From: Corynebacterium coyleae
Lineage (GTDB): Bacteria > Actinomycetota > Actinomycetes > Mycobacteriales > Mycobacteriaceae
Direction: 5' to 3'
DNA length: 64,000 bases
Assembly: GCF_030408635.1 (NCBI RefSeq)
Contig: NZ_CP047198.1
Span: 1,860,001 to 1,924,000, forward strand
Shown in pieces: positions 16,640 to 26,187 of the stretch. Both the position numbers and the translations under genes were made by a program. The notes below the pieces were generated by a model. It saw only the letters and a list, made by a program, of their open reading frames with translations. It did no database searches and was not told where the DNA came from. Every line of letters begins with the position of its first letter. The first letter of the stretch is position 1.

Positions 16640-17953
16640 CTACGATACCCCGTTTTCGGGTTCCTCGCCGACGGCGACGAGGACGGTCCGGGTCTTGATG
16701 CGCCCGCGTCGGTCGCGGCCGCCTTCTGCGGTGTAGCGGATGCCGTCGCGCAGGATGGAGGCGCCGGGAAGGGGCACGCGGCCGAGTTCGTACGACAGCA
16801 GGCCGGCGACGGTGTCCACATTGTCGACGACCTCCTCCGAGTACTCCAGCGTGTAGTCGAGGTGGTCGGCGAGGTAGTGCACGAGGTCGTCGAGAGGCAG
16901 GCGCGCTTGGACGCGGAAGACGCGCTCGTCGATTTCTTCGATGGGGGCTTCTTCGTCTTCGTCGTATTCGTCGGTGATCTCTCCGACGATTTCTTCAAGC
17001 AGGTCTTCCATGGTGAGCAGGCCTGCGACGTTGCCGAACTCGTCGATAACCACCGCGATGTGGGTGTTCTGCTGCTGCATCGCGCGCAACAGCAGGTCGA
17101 GCGGCTTGGAGTCCGGGATGAACATCGGTTGGCGCATCAACTCGGTCAGTGGCGTGTTCGGGTCGACGGGCGCGCCGCGGTCGGTGAACATGTCTTTGAG
17201 GTAGGCGACGCCGATGATTTCGTCGACGTTTTCGCCGATGACGGGCACGCGGGAGTGGCCGGAGCGCACCATGAGTGCGGTGGCTTGGCGGGCGAGTTTT
17301 TCGCCTTCGATCCACACCATTTCGGGTCGCGGCACCATGACTTGGCGGGCGGTGGTGGAGGCGAGGTCGAAGATGTTTTGGATCATGCGGCCTTCGGTGG
17401 TTTCCACCACGCCTTTTTCTTGGGCGACTTCGACCATTTCGCGCAGTTCGATTTCGGTGGCGTATGGCCCGTTGCGGAAGTCTTCGCCTGGGTGGAACAG
17501 GTTGCCGATCCAGATGAGCAGTTTCGCCACTGGTCCGAGCACGGTGTGGAAGATGTGCAGGCCTTGGGCGGATTTGAGCGAGATGGTGTACGGGTTACGT
17601 TTGCCGGCGGTGCGTGCGAACACGCCGATGATGGAAAATTGCAGCAGCGTCACGACGATTACCGCCACCGCAATCGCCCACGCATCTGACGCGATGACGT
17701 CCATGGCCAGCATCGCCGCTGAGACTGCCGCCATGACATCTAAGACGGTGCGCAGCAGCACGAGGGTGTTGATGTGATTCGCGCGATTATCGACGACGCG
17801 CAGCAACGCATCTGCACCCGGCGTCTCATCCTTGACCATGCCTTCCACGCGGGCACGCGAGATGGGGGCCAGGGCAGATTCGACGGAACCGAGCAGGCCG
17901 GAGAGCAGTAGCGCAACGACGGTGATCGTTGCGAAGGTGATGGTGAGTGTCAC
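16640..17953 (-). CDS. CNNM/CBS-domain membrane protein (HlyC/CorC family)
   Basis: 437 residues. An N-terminal transmembrane DUF21 domain (to about 145), two CBS domains at about 200-330 ([14 protein letters not shown] ... GVAYLKDMF, then [26 protein letters not shown]), and a C-terminal CorC_HlyC domain. Related proteins act in Mg/Co transport. It begins with a GTG that overlaps the ybeY stop by four bases. Confidence 0.9.
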   Translation of the reverse strand: MTLTITFATITVVALLLSGLLGSVESALAPISRARVEGMVKDETPGADALLRVVDNRANHINTLVLLRTVLDVMAAVSAAMLAMDVIASDAWAIAVAVIVVTLLQFSIIGVFARTAGKRNPYTISLKSAQGLHIFHTVLGPVAKLLIWIGNLFHPGEDFRNGPYATEIELREMVEVAQEKGVVETTEGRMIQNIFDLASTTARQVMVPRPEMVWIEGEKLARQATALMVRSGHSRVPVIGENVDEIIGVAYLKDMFTDRGAPVDPNTPLTELMRQPMFIPDSKPLDLLLRAMQQQNTHIAVVIDEFGNVAGLLTMEDLLEEIVGEITDEYDEDEEAPIEEIDERVFRVQARLPLDDLVHYLADHLDYTLEYSEEVVDNVDTVAGLLSYELGRVPLPGASILRDGIRYTAEGGRDRRGRIKTRTVLVAVGEEPENGVS

Positions 17954-18516
17954 TCGGCGCCCTTCATCAGCTTGTCTAGCTCGTCGCGGTCAGCTGCGGA
18001 CGGGAAGGCGTGCGGGCCGGTCGGCTTCGGCTGGTATGCCACCCCGCGGCGGGCCAGGTCGTCGTACCAGTCGGCGAGGATCTCGTTTTGCAGCGCGAAC
18101 ATTTCCCGTTCGTCTTTCGGCTCGATGTGGTCGTAGCCGAGCAGGTGCAGCACGCCGTGGACGGTCAGCAGTGCCATTTCGTGGGCGAGGTCGTGGCCGG
18201 CCATCTCTGCCTGTTTGCGGTCGTAGGCCGGGCACAGGATGATGTCGCCGAGCATCGCAGGCCCCGGCATGTCCGCGTCGGGCCGTCCCCCACCCGGGGT
18301 GAGCTCGTCCATGGGGAAACTCATCACATCGGTGGGGCCTTCGAGGTCCATCCAGCGGACGTGGAGGTCGGCCATGGTGGCTTCGTCGACAAGCGTGATT
18401 GTTGCTTCGGTGTCGGGGTGGACGTCCACGGCGCGTAGGGCGTAGGAGGCGACGTCGATAAGCATTTGCTCGTTGACTTCCGCCTCGCCGGACTCGTTTA
18501 AGACTTCAATGCTCAC
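17950..18516 (-). CDS. ybeY: endoribonuclease YbeY
   Basis: 188 residues with the zinc motif [11 protein letters not shown] near the C-terminus. Processes the 3' end of 16S rRNA and takes part in ribosome quality control. The C-terminal tail beyond the metal site is longer than in E. coli. Overlaps phoH by four bases and the CBS gene by four. A dispersed-motif copy at 18454-18463 encodes MLIDV. Confidence 0.95.
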   Translation of the reverse strand: MSIEVLNESGEAEVNEQMLIDVASYALRAVDVHPDTEATITLVDEATMADLHVRWMDLEGPTDVMSFPMDELTPGGGRPDADMPGPAMLGDIILCPAYDRKQAEMAGHDLAHEMALLTVHGVLHLLGYDHIEPKDEREMFALQNEILADWYDDLARRGVAYQPKPTGPHAFPSAADRDELDKLMKGAE

Positions 18517-19535
18517 TGCGCTGCCTCCGCTTCGCGCTCTGCTTCAATCTTCTGCTGCCGCTTTTCGTAGCGCAGCGCGTTCTGGGCATCGTGGTGGTCG
18601 TAGGCGGCCACGATGCGGGAAATCAGGTGGTGGCGCACAACGTCGTCGGCGCGCATCTCCTGGAACGAAATGTCCGGAATGTCGCTCAAGATACGACGCG
18701 CCACACGCAGGCCCGAGACGGTGCCGCGCGGCAGATCCACCTGGGAGGTATCACCCGTGACCACCATCTTCGAACCAAACCCGAGGCGGGTGAGGAACAT
18801 TTTCATCTGGGCGCCGGTGGTGTTCTGGGCCTCGTCAAGGATGACGAACGCGTCCGACAGGGTGCGCCCGCGCATGTAGGCCAGGGGCGCGACCTCGATG
18901 ATGCCGGCCTCGATGAGTTTCGGGATGGCTTCCGGGTCCATCATGTCGCGCAGCGAGTCGTACAGCGGGCGCAGGTACGGGTCGATCTTGTCGGAAAGCG
19001 TGCCGGGGAGGAAGCCGAGTTTCTCACCGGCCTCTACGGCGGGACGCGTCAGGATGATGCGTTTGACCTGCTTGTTCTGCAGTGCCTGCACGGCCTTCGC
19101 CACCGCAAGGTACGTCTTGCCGGAGCCGGCAGGCCCGATACCGAAGGTGATCGTGTTCTCGTCGATCGCATCCACATAGCGGCGCTGACCGGCAGTCTTC
19201 GGGCGGATAACCTTGCCGCGCCGCGCAATGATCTCCTCGCCGAGGATGTCCGCGACCGAGCCGGGGGCTTCCATCTCCATGAGTTTCACCGCCTCCACGA
19301 CGGTGTCAGGGCGAAGCGGCACCCCGCGGCGCGCCATGGACTCCAGCTCCTCTACCACGCGCAGCGCGTGCGCCACGTGGGCGGCCGTGCCGCGCACCGA
19401 CAAGGTGGTGCCGCGGGCGTGGAAACTCACGTCCAGGTAGCGGTCCAGTAGTTGGAGGTTGTTGTCGTTGATGCCGAGGACGGATTGTGCGTACGCCGAG
19501 TCGAGTTCGACCTTGCGCGTCACCATTTCTTCCAT
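18513..19535 (-). CDS. phoH: PhoH-family ATPase
   Basis: 340 residues. Walker [10 protein letters not shown] and Walker [12 protein letters not shown] are clear. It belongs to the short PhoH group that travels with ybeY and is thought to act in RNA metabolism. Four-base overlap with ybeY; 11 bases after rsmE. Confidence 0.94.
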   Translation of the reverse strand: MEEMVTRKVELDSAYAQSVLGINDNNLQLLDRYLDVSFHARGTTLSVRGTAAHVAHALRVVEELESMARRGVPLRPDTVVEAVKLMEMEAPGSVADILGEEIIARRGKVIRPKTAGQRRYVDAIDENTITFGIGPAGSGKTYLAVAKAVQALQNKQVKRIILTRPAVEAGEKLGFLPGTLSDKIDPYLRPLYDSLRDMMDPEAIPKLIEAGIIEVAPLAYMRGRTLSDAFVILDEAQNTTGAQMKMFLTRLGFGSKMVVTGDTSQVDLPRGTVSGLRVARRILSDIPDISFQEMRADDVVRHHLISRIVAAYDHHDAQNALRYEKRQQKIEAEREAEAAQ

Positions 19536-19546
19536 GTGCGTTTACC

Positions 19547-20257
19547 CTACCAGCGGTTTGTCAGCGCGCCGATCGCGCTGAGCGCCGCGAACGCTGCTGT
19601 TGCGGTGCGCAGGACTTCGGGGCCGAGTTTCACGGCGTCCGCGCCGAGCAGTTCGAGTTCGTCTTGCCCGATGCCGCCTTCGGGGCCAACGATGAGCCAG
19701 ATGTCCTCGCCGAAGGTAACCTCACGCAGCGCTACGGTGGCGTCTTCATGCAACACGAGCGCGTGACGCTCGTCCCTCGCATCACGCAGTATTTCGGACA
19801 ACTGGTTCGTGGTCACCGGCTCGTGGATCTCGGGCACCCACGCGCGGCGCGCCTGCTTCGCGCTCGACAGCGCTTGCGAGCGCCACTTTTCCACCTGTTT
19901 CGCCTGCTTGTTCGCCGGCCAGCGCGCAATCGTGCGGTGCGAAATCCACGGCACGATCGCGTCCGCCCCGCCTTGGACTGCCAGGTCGACGGCAAGTTCC
20001 GCACGCTCACTTTTCGGGATCGCCTGCACAACCGTCACGCGCGGCGTGGGACGCTCCACGAACTCATGCTTATCGACGACCCCCTCAACCCTTGAGGCAT
20101 CCACCCGCGTAACGGTGATTTCGGCGCGGTTGCCGGCGCCGTCGAAAAGCATGATGCGCTCACCCGGCTGGATGCGCTTGACGTGGGCGTGTTTGGCCTC
20201 GGGGCCTTCGATGATGCCGGAGGTGGGGTCGTCGCTAAGAAAATAGGGCAAGCTCAT
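19547..20257 (-). CDS. rsmE: 16S rRNA (uracil-1498-N3)-methyltransferase
   Basis: 236 residues. A PUA-like N-terminus and a SPOUT knot with [16 protein letters not shown] and [16 protein letters not shown], the SAM-binding loops. Overlaps the dnaJ stop by four bases. A dispersed-motif copy (20068-20080) sits in the linker and encodes GVVDKHEF. Confidence 0.94.
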   Translation of the reverse strand: MSLPYFLSDDPTSGIIEGPEAKHAHVKRIQPGERIMLFDGAGNRAEITVTRVDASRVEGVVDKHEFVERPTPRVTVVQAIPKSERAELAVDLAVQGGADAIVPWISHRTIARWPANKQAKQVEKWRSQALSSAKQARRAWVPEIHEPVTTNQLSEILRDARDERHALVLHEDATVALREVTFGEDIWLIVGPEGGIGQDELELLGADAVKLGPEVLRTATAAFAALSAIGALTNRW

Positions 20258-21387
20258 CGGCGGAAACGATCACGCATCCGGGAGAAGAAACCATCGCCGT
20301 GCTCGCCGCCCTCGGAGTGGATCTTGGGGTCCTCCGGGTGGCCGGCGCGCAGGTCCTCGAGCGCGGCGCGCTCCTCGTTGGACAGTGCAGTAGGCACGGT
20401 GACCTCGATATGGGCGATCATGTCGCCGGCCCCCTCCTGGCGCAGGCGCGGCATACCCTCGCCGGAAAGCACGACGCGGTCGTCCGGCTGGGTGCCGGCG
20501 GGGACCTCGATGCGGGTCTCGTCGCCCGTGAGATTCTCCACGGTGAGCTCGGTGCCCAGCGCCGCGTCATACATGGGCACAGTCAGGCGCAGGTGCAAGT
20601 CGTTGTTGTCGCGCACGAACACCGGGTGCGGCTCGACGTGCACCTCGACGTACAGGTCGCCGGCGGGACCGCCGCCGTGGCCGACCTCGCCCTGGTCCGC
20701 CATGCGGATGCGCATGCCGTTATTAATGCCGGCCGGGATGTTGACCACCAGGTCGCGGGTGGCGCGCACGCGGCCGTCGCCGGCGCACTGGGCGCACGGG
20801 TCGGTGATCACTTCGCCGAAGCCATGGCACTTGGGGCACTCGCGGGTGGTCATCACGTTGCCCAGGAAGGACTGCTGCATCTCCTGGACCGCACCCTGGC
20901 CCTGACAGACGTCACAGGTCACCGGCTTGGCTTCAGACTTGGAGCCGGAGCCGTGGCACTTGTCGCACAGCACCGCGGTATCCACGGTGACGTCCTGCTT
21001 CACGCCCGTGAACGCCTCCGCGAGCGTGATCGAGGTGCGCAGCAGCGCGTCGTTGCCCGGCTGCACGCGCGAGCGCGGCTGGCGAGCACCACCGCCGCCG
21101 CCGAAGAACGCCTCGAAGATATCGCCGAGGCCACCGCCGCCGAAACCGGCGCCGCCCATGCCGCCGCCGGCCTCCATCGGGTCGCCGCCGCGGTCCACGA
21201 TGGAACGCTTCTGCGGATCCAGCAGCACCTCTTGGGCTGCTGCGATCTCCGCGAACTTCTCGGCGGCCTCCTCGGACGGGTTCACGTCCGGGTGGTACTT
21301 GCGTGCGAGCTTGCGGTACGCCCGTTTGATCTCCTGCTCGGTGGCGTCCTTGTCCACGCCGAGGATGCCGTAGTAATCGCGAGCCAT
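20254..21387 (-). CDS. dnaJ2: chaperone DnaJ (second copy type)
   Basis: 377 residues. J domain [11 protein letters not shown] ... HPD, a Gly-rich linker, four CxxCxGxG-type zinc repeats ([32 protein letters not shown]), then the substrate-binding domain. Co-chaperone of DnaK. The start at 21387 is set by the J domain, although the frame opens at 21444. It follows hrcA by ten bases, as in other actinobacteria. Confidence 0.96.
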   Translation of the reverse strand: MARDYYGILGVDKDATEQEIKRAYRKLARKYHPDVNPSEEAAEKFAEIAAAQEVLLDPQKRSIVDRGGDPMEAGGGMGGAGFGGGGLGDIFEAFFGGGGGARQPRSRVQPGNDALLRTSITLAEAFTGVKQDVTVDTAVLCDKCHGSGSKSEAKPVTCDVCQGQGAVQEMQQSFLGNVMTTRECPKCHGFGEVITDPCAQCAGDGRVRATRDLVVNIPAGINNGMRIRMADQGEVGHGGGPAGDLYVEVHVEPHPVFVRDNNDLHLRLTVPMYDAALGTELTVENLTGDETRIEVPAGTQPDDRVVLSGEGMPRLRQEGAGDMIAHIEVTVPTALSNEERAALEDLRAGHPEDPKIHSEGGEHGDGFFSRMRDRFRR

Positions 21388-21397
21388 ATCTTCCCTT

Positions 21398-22411
21398 CTA
21401 TTCACCCCGCAGTGTGCGGCTGATGTAACGAGCCACGGTGGCAACCTTCTGCATGGTACCGGGGTAGTCCATGTGGGTTGGACCGACTACCCCGAGGCCG
21501 CCGAGTGCTGCGTCGCCTGCCCCGTACGCTGTTGTAACAATTGAGGCGCTGGATAATTCCTCGTCTTCGTTTTCGCGGCCGATGCGCACGGAGACACGTT
21601 CGAGTTCTTGGGCGCCGGCGAGCAGTTTCAGTACGACAACTTGCTGCTCGAGGGCGTCGATGACGTCCTGGAGGCCGCCGGAGGGCACGAGCAGGTTTGA
21701 GGAGCCTGCGATGATGAGGCGGTCGGGGGCGGCGTCGACAAGTGTGGTGATGAGCACTTCGGCGGCGCGCGTGGTGGGTTCGGTCAGGTGCGGCGGGGCG
21801 CTGACGGCCACGCCGGCGAGGGAGGCGGACGCGTCGCGCATGGTCTTGCCCACAAGTGCGTCGTTGAGGAGGTCGCGCAGGATGCGCACGCCGTCGTCGC
21901 CAATTGGCGCGGCGAGATCAACGTTGCGTTGGTCAACGCGGCCGGCGTCGGTGATCAGCACGAGCAGCAGGCGCGTTGGTGTGAGTTCGACTACCTCACA
22001 GTGTTTCACGCGCGAGGCGGACAGGTTCGGCAGTTGCACCACGGCGGCTTGGTGGGTCAGCTGCGACAGCAGTTGCACGGAGCGGCGTAGCACGTCTTCG
22101 AGGTCCACCCCGTCTTCGAGGAAGTCCAAAATCGCGTGGCGCTCGGCGGCGGACAGTGGCTTGACGTCGTGGAGCGCATCCACGAACTTGCGGTAGCCGG
22201 CCTCGGTCGGGATGCGCCCGGACGAGGCGTGCGTCTGCGAGATGTAGCCCTGCTGCTCAAGCACCGCCATGTCGTTGCGGATCGTGGCCGACGACACCCC
22301 CATGTTGTGCCGCTCCACCAGCGCTTTGGATCCGACGGGTTCTTGGCTGGCGATGTAGTCCGCCACGATCGCCCGCAGCACCTTTTGGCGCCGCTCGTCT
22401 GCTGCGCTCAT
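21398..22411 (-). CDS. hrcA: heat-inducible transcription repressor HrcA
   Basis: 337 residues starting [20 protein letters not shown], with a winged helix ([26 protein letters not shown] region) and the HrcA effector domain. Represses groE-type genes through CIRCE elements. I saw no CIRCE sequence in front of this operon, so its targets lie elsewhere. The frame opens at 22462, but ATG 22411 matches the family. Confidence 0.95.
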   Translation of the reverse strand: MSAADERRQKVLRAIVADYIASQEPVGSKALVERHNMGVSSATIRNDMAVLEQQGYISQTHASSGRIPTEAGYRKFVDALHDVKPLSAAERHAILDFLEDGVDLEDVLRRSVQLLSQLTHQAAVVQLPNLSASRVKHCEVVELTPTRLLLVLITDAGRVDQRNVDLAAPIGDDGVRILRDLLNDALVGKTMRDASASLAGVAVSAPPHLTEPTTRAAEVLITTLVDAAPDRLIIAGSSNLLVPSGGLQDVIDALEQQVVVLKLLAGAQELERVSVRIGRENEDEELSSASIVTTAYGAGDAALGGLGVVGPTHMDYPGTMQKVATVARYISRTLRGE

Positions 22412-22421
22412 GATCGCCTCC

Positions 22422-23540
22422 TTACTCGGCTGCCAGGATATCGGTGATGATGCCGTCTGCAAGCAGTCTGCCGGTATCCGTCACGCGCAAGCGCTCTCCC
22501 CGCTCTAGGAGCCCCGCGCGCACATGCTTATCGACGACCCCACGCGCCCGATCCCCAACCCACCCGGCCGGAATCCCCTCACGCAGGCGAAGCCCGAGCA
22601 TGATCGCCTCCATGTGGGCTTCGTCTGCGGTGATGGTTTCGGTGTCCTGGATGGGCAGGGTGTCGTCGTGAAGCAATTGCGCGTAGCGCTCGGGTCGCTT
22701 GACGTTAAAGAAGCGCTCGCCGTCGACGAAGCTGTGCGCGCCGGGGCCTGCGCCCCACCAATTCTGGTTGTGCCAGTAGATGAGGTTGTGGCGACACTCG
22801 CCGCCGGGTTTGGCCCAGTTGGAGACCTCGTACCAGTCGTAGCCGTTGGCCTCCAGTGTTGCGGCGATGATCTCGTAGCGGTCCGCGTAGACGTCCTCTT
22901 GCGGCGCGGGCAGTTCGCCGCGGCGGATCTTGCGCGCCATGGCGGTGCCATCTTCCACGATGAGCGAATACGCGCTGACGTGGTCGACGCCGGTTGCAAG
23001 GATGGCATCCAGGGTGCGGCGTACGTCGTCGTCGGTTTCGGTGGGCGTGCCGTAGATCATGTCCAGGTTCACGTGCTCGAACCCGGCCGAAAGTGCCTCG
23101 CGGGCGGCGGCGACGGCGCGGCCCGGGGTGTGCTGGCGGTCCAGGACTTTGAGCACCGGTGTGGAGGCGGACTGCATGCCGAGCGAGACGCGGGTAAAGC
23201 CAGCATCGCGCAGGCCCGCGAAGTAGTCGGGGCTAGTGGATTCCGGGTTGGACTCGGTGGTGATCTCCGCGCCGGCCACGATGCCGAAGGTGTTGCGGAT
23301 GGCGCCCAGGATGCGGCCGAGGCCTTGCGCGCCGAGCAGGCTCGGGGTGCCGCCGCCGATGAACACGGTTTGGGCTTCCGGCAGGCCGCGGGCGGCGGCG
23401 AGCTCGAGTTCGCGCTCCAGCGCGTCGAGGTACTGCGCGTGCGAGGAATCCACCTCGGTGGGCGTATACGTGTTGAAGTCACAGTAGCCGCAGCGCGTCG
23501 CACAAAACGGCACGTGGATATACACGCCGAAGGAATCCAT
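22422..23540 (-). CDS. hemW: radical SAM heme chaperone HemW
   Basis: 372 residues from ATG 23540; the preceding codon is a GTG that could also start. The radical SAM cluster CATRCGYC (Cys13, Cys17, Cys20) is followed by Asp/Phe, the CxxxCxxCDF pattern of HemW. GGGTPSLL and [10 protein letters not shown] are typical. It probably inserts heme into proteins rather than acting as HemN oxidase. A dispersed-motif copy (22526-22538) encodes VVDKHVR. Confidence 0.93.
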   Translation of the reverse strand: MDSFGVYIHVPFCATRCGYCDFNTYTPTEVDSSHAQYLDALERELELAAARGLPEAQTVFIGGGTPSLLGAQGLGRILGAIRNTFGIVAGAEITTESNPESTSPDYFAGLRDAGFTRVSLGMQSASTPVLKVLDRQHTPGRAVAAAREALSAGFEHVNLDMIYGTPTETDDDVRRTLDAILATGVDHVSAYSLIVEDGTAMARKIRRGELPAPQEDVYADRYEIIAATLEANGYDWYEVSNWAKPGGECRHNLIYWHNQNWWGAGPGAHSFVDGERFFNVKRPERYAQLLHDDTLPIQDTETITADEAHMEAIMLGLRLREGIPAGWVGDRARGVVDKHVRAGLLERGERLRVTDTGRLLADGIITDILAAE

Positions 23541-23554
23541 CACGGAACCCCCAC

Positions 23555-24223
23555 CTAAGCCCCGCGCAGAGAACGCTTCGCCGCCACCTTCGCCACAATG
23601 CGGTCGATGCGGGCGCGCTCCTCCAAAAACTCCGGCGGGTTGGATCCGCGCATCGTGCGCACGAACGCCGGGTGGTCCAAGCAGACGGTTTCCACCCAGC
23701 CGATCACGGCTTCCTCGACGATCTCGCCGACCCGCGCGTACAGGTGCGGAAGCGAGACCACGCCGAGTTCGCGGGCGACCATGTCGGTCTGCTCGAGCGT
23801 AAACGAGACGATCTCCTCCAAGTGCTGCACCACCAGTTCGGTGCGGCCAACGAGCGCGTCGTGCATCGTCTGCACCGAGAACGGCGCTTTCAGTGGGAAG
23901 AGGTCTTTGAGGCCGGCGGCGTCGAGAAGTTCAGGCTGCGGGATGCGCTCCTCTGGACGCACCCCCACCGACAGGTAGCCGGCGGCGCGGCCCGAGGTGA
24001 GCGCTTGGCGCAGGCCGATTAACTCGGCGACGATGCGGCGGGCGTCCTGGCGGGCGTCGTCGACAATCTCCTCGAACTCTGCCAGGCAATCTTCAGTGAG
24101 CTCACCGTCATAGTCCGCAATCGACTCGGCGACGTGCTCGATGTACTCCGCAACCTCGTCACCGATGTTGTAAATCTCCTGGGTAAGTTCACGGTGACGC
24201 AGCACGGCTGCAGTTTTGTGCAC
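23555..24223 (-). CDS. conserved hypothetical acidic helical protein
   Basis: 222 residues from a GTG at 24223, chosen because AAGGGGG lies eight bases upstream; the frame itself opens at 24361. It is almost all alpha-helical and acidic (EIYNIGDEVAEYIEHVAESIADYDGE), with no signal or membrane part. A similar gene occupies this place between hemW and fadD in other corynebacteria as I recall. Function unknown. Confidence 0.75.
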   Translation of the reverse strand: MHKTAAVLRHRELTQEIYNIGDEVAEYIEHVAESIADYDGELTEDCLAEFEEIVDDARQDARRIVAELIGLRQALTSGRAAGYLSVGVRPEERIPQPELLDAAGLKDLFPLKAPFSVQTMHDALVGRTELVVQHLEEIVSFTLEQTDMVARELGVVSLPHLYARVGEIVEEAVIGWVETVCLDHPAFVRTMRGSNPPEFLEERARIDRIVAKVAAKRSLRGA

Positions 24224-24308
24224 GGCGTGAACCCCCTTAAAACGGACTGTGGAAGTGACAAAACGGGATGCTATGTCACACCGTGAGCCGATGAGGGTAG
24301 GCGCGCCG

Positions 24309-26147
24309 TTAACGCTGATACAGCTTGTCGATGTCCTCCTGGAAACGCTGGAACACCACATTGCGCTTCACCTTCATCGTCGGCGTCATCTCGTCGTGCT
24401 GCTCCGACAAGTCGCGGTCGAGGATGCGGAACTTCTTAATCGCCTCCGCGCGCGAGACGGTCGCGTTTGCCATGTTCACCGCGTCTTGCACCTCGGCGCG
24501 CAACGCTGGGTCCTGCGCAAGGTCGGACACCTTCTTGTTCGCCGGAATGTTGTGGTTCGCCTTCCAACGCTTCAGTTCCTCCTCGTCGAGGGTGACCAGC
24601 ACGCCGACGAACGGTTTGCCGTCGCCGACCACCAACGCGTTAGAGATCAGCGGGTCCTGGCGGATGATCTCCTCCAGCGGGCCCGGGGAGATGTTCTTGC
24701 CGCCGGCGGTGACGATGAGGTCCTTCTTACGGCCGGTGATGGACACGAAGCCGTCCTCGTCGACCTCGCCAAGATCGCCGGTGTTGAACCAGCCATCCGT
24801 AAGCGCTTCCTCGGTTGCGGCCGGGTTGCGCCAGTACTGGGAGAACACGCCGGGGCCTTTGAATTCGATCTCGCCGTCGTCGTTAATCCGCACCGAGTAG
24901 CCATTGACCGGGCGGCCAACGGTGCCGATCTTGTTGCTGTGCGCGTTGTTCACACACGCCGCCGCACACGTTTCGGTCAGGCCGTAGCCCTCGTAGATCG
25001 GCACGCCCATGCCACGGAAGAAGTGCGACAGGTCCGAGCTCATCGCCGACCCGCCGGTGATGCCGTACCAGACGGAACCACCCATGGCCTCCTTGATCTT
25101 GGCGTAGACCAGTTTGTCGTAGAGCTTCACCTTCGCCTTTTGCACGCGCGACGGGCCGTCCGGCGTATCCAGCGCCTTGGAGTACTCAATCGCGGCCTTT
25201 TCAGCTTCGAGGAAGATGCGCTTGCCCACCGCAGACCCGTCGGCGGCCTTGTTGTACGCACCCTCGCGCACCTTTTCAAACACGCGCGGCACGCCGATGA
25301 CCAGGTTGGGACGTGCGCGCTGCAGCTCCACGGTCAACGTCGAAGTATCCGACCAGTGCGACTGGGTCGCGCCCGAAATCGTCCACGCCAGCGCCACCGC
25401 GCGCGCGAGCACGTGCGCCAGCGGCAAAAACGTCACCATGCGCTGGCCCGGGAAGGACACGGAGCCGATCTCGTTTTCCAGCAGCGCCCACGCCTGGTAC
25501 GCCCAGTTGCCGTGGGTGATCTCCACACCTTTGGGGCGGCCGGTGGTGCCGGAGGTGTACACGATGGAGCCCAGATCGGGGTGGCGGGTGGCGGCAACGC
25601 GGTCGTCGATAAGCGACTGCTCCACCTCACGGCCCTCAAACTTGATCTGCTCCACGGCGGCCGAGTTGAACTCGTAGATGCGCTGCAGCTGCGAGGTCGA
25701 GTCGGCCATGCGCGGGGTGCCGTCCTCGCCGAGGAGGAACGGGCTCATAAGCATGGTGTGGTCGCGCGTTTCCGTGAACGCGATTTTCGCGCCGGAGTCT
25801 TCGAGGATCCACTGGATTTGGTGCATCGACGACGACGGGTAAATCGGCACAGATGCGGCGCCGGCGGCCCAGATGGCGAAGTCGAGCAGCGCCCATTCGT
25901 AGCGCGTGCTGGACAGGATGGCCACGCGATCGCCGGGTTCGATACCTGCGGCAACAAGGCCCTTGGCTACGTCGTAGACCTCTTGCAGGAACTCCCCTGC
26001 CGTGACCGATACCCATTCGTAGTTGCGGGGGCGCGAAAACAGCACGAGGTGCGGGTGTGTCTCGCACGTCTCGATGAGCCGGTTCAGACACGTGTCGGTG
26101 TCTTTGAGGGTGAATCCAAGTTCCGTCGTGTGAGAAGTCGATGGCAT
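24309..26147 (-). CDS. fadD: long-chain fatty acid-CoA/AMP ligase
   Basis: 612 residues from ATG 26147. The AMP-binding motif YTSGTTGRPKGV, the adenylate motif YGLTETCA and the GRKKDLIVTAGGKNISP loop identify a long-chain acyl-CoA synthetase (FadD15 type). Activates fatty acids for lipid synthesis or breakdown. TAATGT at 26161-26156 is eight bases upstream, consistent with a leaderless message. A dispersed-motif copy (25602-25614) encodes SLIDDR. Confidence 0.94.
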   Translation of the reverse strand: MPSTSHTTELGFTLKDTDTCLNRLIETCETHPHLVLFSRPRNYEWVSVTAGEFLQEVYDVAKGLVAAGIEPGDRVAILSSTRYEWALLDFAIWAAGAASVPIYPSSSMHQIQWILEDSGAKIAFTETRDHTMLMSPFLLGEDGTPRMADSTSQLQRIYEFNSAAVEQIKFEGREVEQSLIDDRVAATRHPDLGSIVYTSGTTGRPKGVEITHGNWAYQAWALLENEIGSVSFPGQRMVTFLPLAHVLARAVALAWTISGATQSHWSDTSTLTVELQRARPNLVIGVPRVFEKVREGAYNKAADGSAVGKRIFLEAEKAAIEYSKALDTPDGPSRVQKAKVKLYDKLVYAKIKEAMGGSVWYGITGGSAMSSDLSHFFRGMGVPIYEGYGLTETCAAACVNNAHSNKIGTVGRPVNGYSVRINDDGEIEFKGPGVFSQYWRNPAATEEALTDGWFNTGDLGEVDEDGFVSITGRKKDLIVTAGGKNISPGPLEEIIRQDPLISNALVVGDGKPFVGVLVTLDEEELKRWKANHNIPANKKVSDLAQDPALRAEVQDAVNMANATVSRAEAIKKFRILDRDLSEQHDEMTPTMKVKRNVVFQRFQEDIDKLYQR

Positions 26148-26155
26148 GGTGCCCA

Positions 26156-26161
26156 ACATTA
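26156..26161 (-). promoter_or_regulatory. leaderless -10 of fadD
   Basis: TAATGT read on the minus strand, eight bases before the fadD ATG. It lies in the 40-base gap facing malQ, so the two genes have closely packed divergent promoters. Confidence 0.45.
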
Positions 26162-26187
26162 CCGACGTTTTGGCAGAATGCGGAAGC

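Noticed and set aside
14711-17689. 992-residue open frame on the plus strand
   Set aside because: It lies fully antisense to pdxY, the dehydrogenase and the CBS protein, crosses their gaps and has no recognisable domain; long antisense frames are expected in G+C-rich DNA.
21388-22421. CIRCE element near hrcA-dnaJ
   Set aside because: No TTAGCACTC-N9-GAGTGCTAA or close variant was seen in front of these genes.
26146-26187. ATG 26146 as malQ start
   Set aside because: It would overlap the divergent fadD start codon and add 14 residues with no family match; GTG 26188 is preferred.
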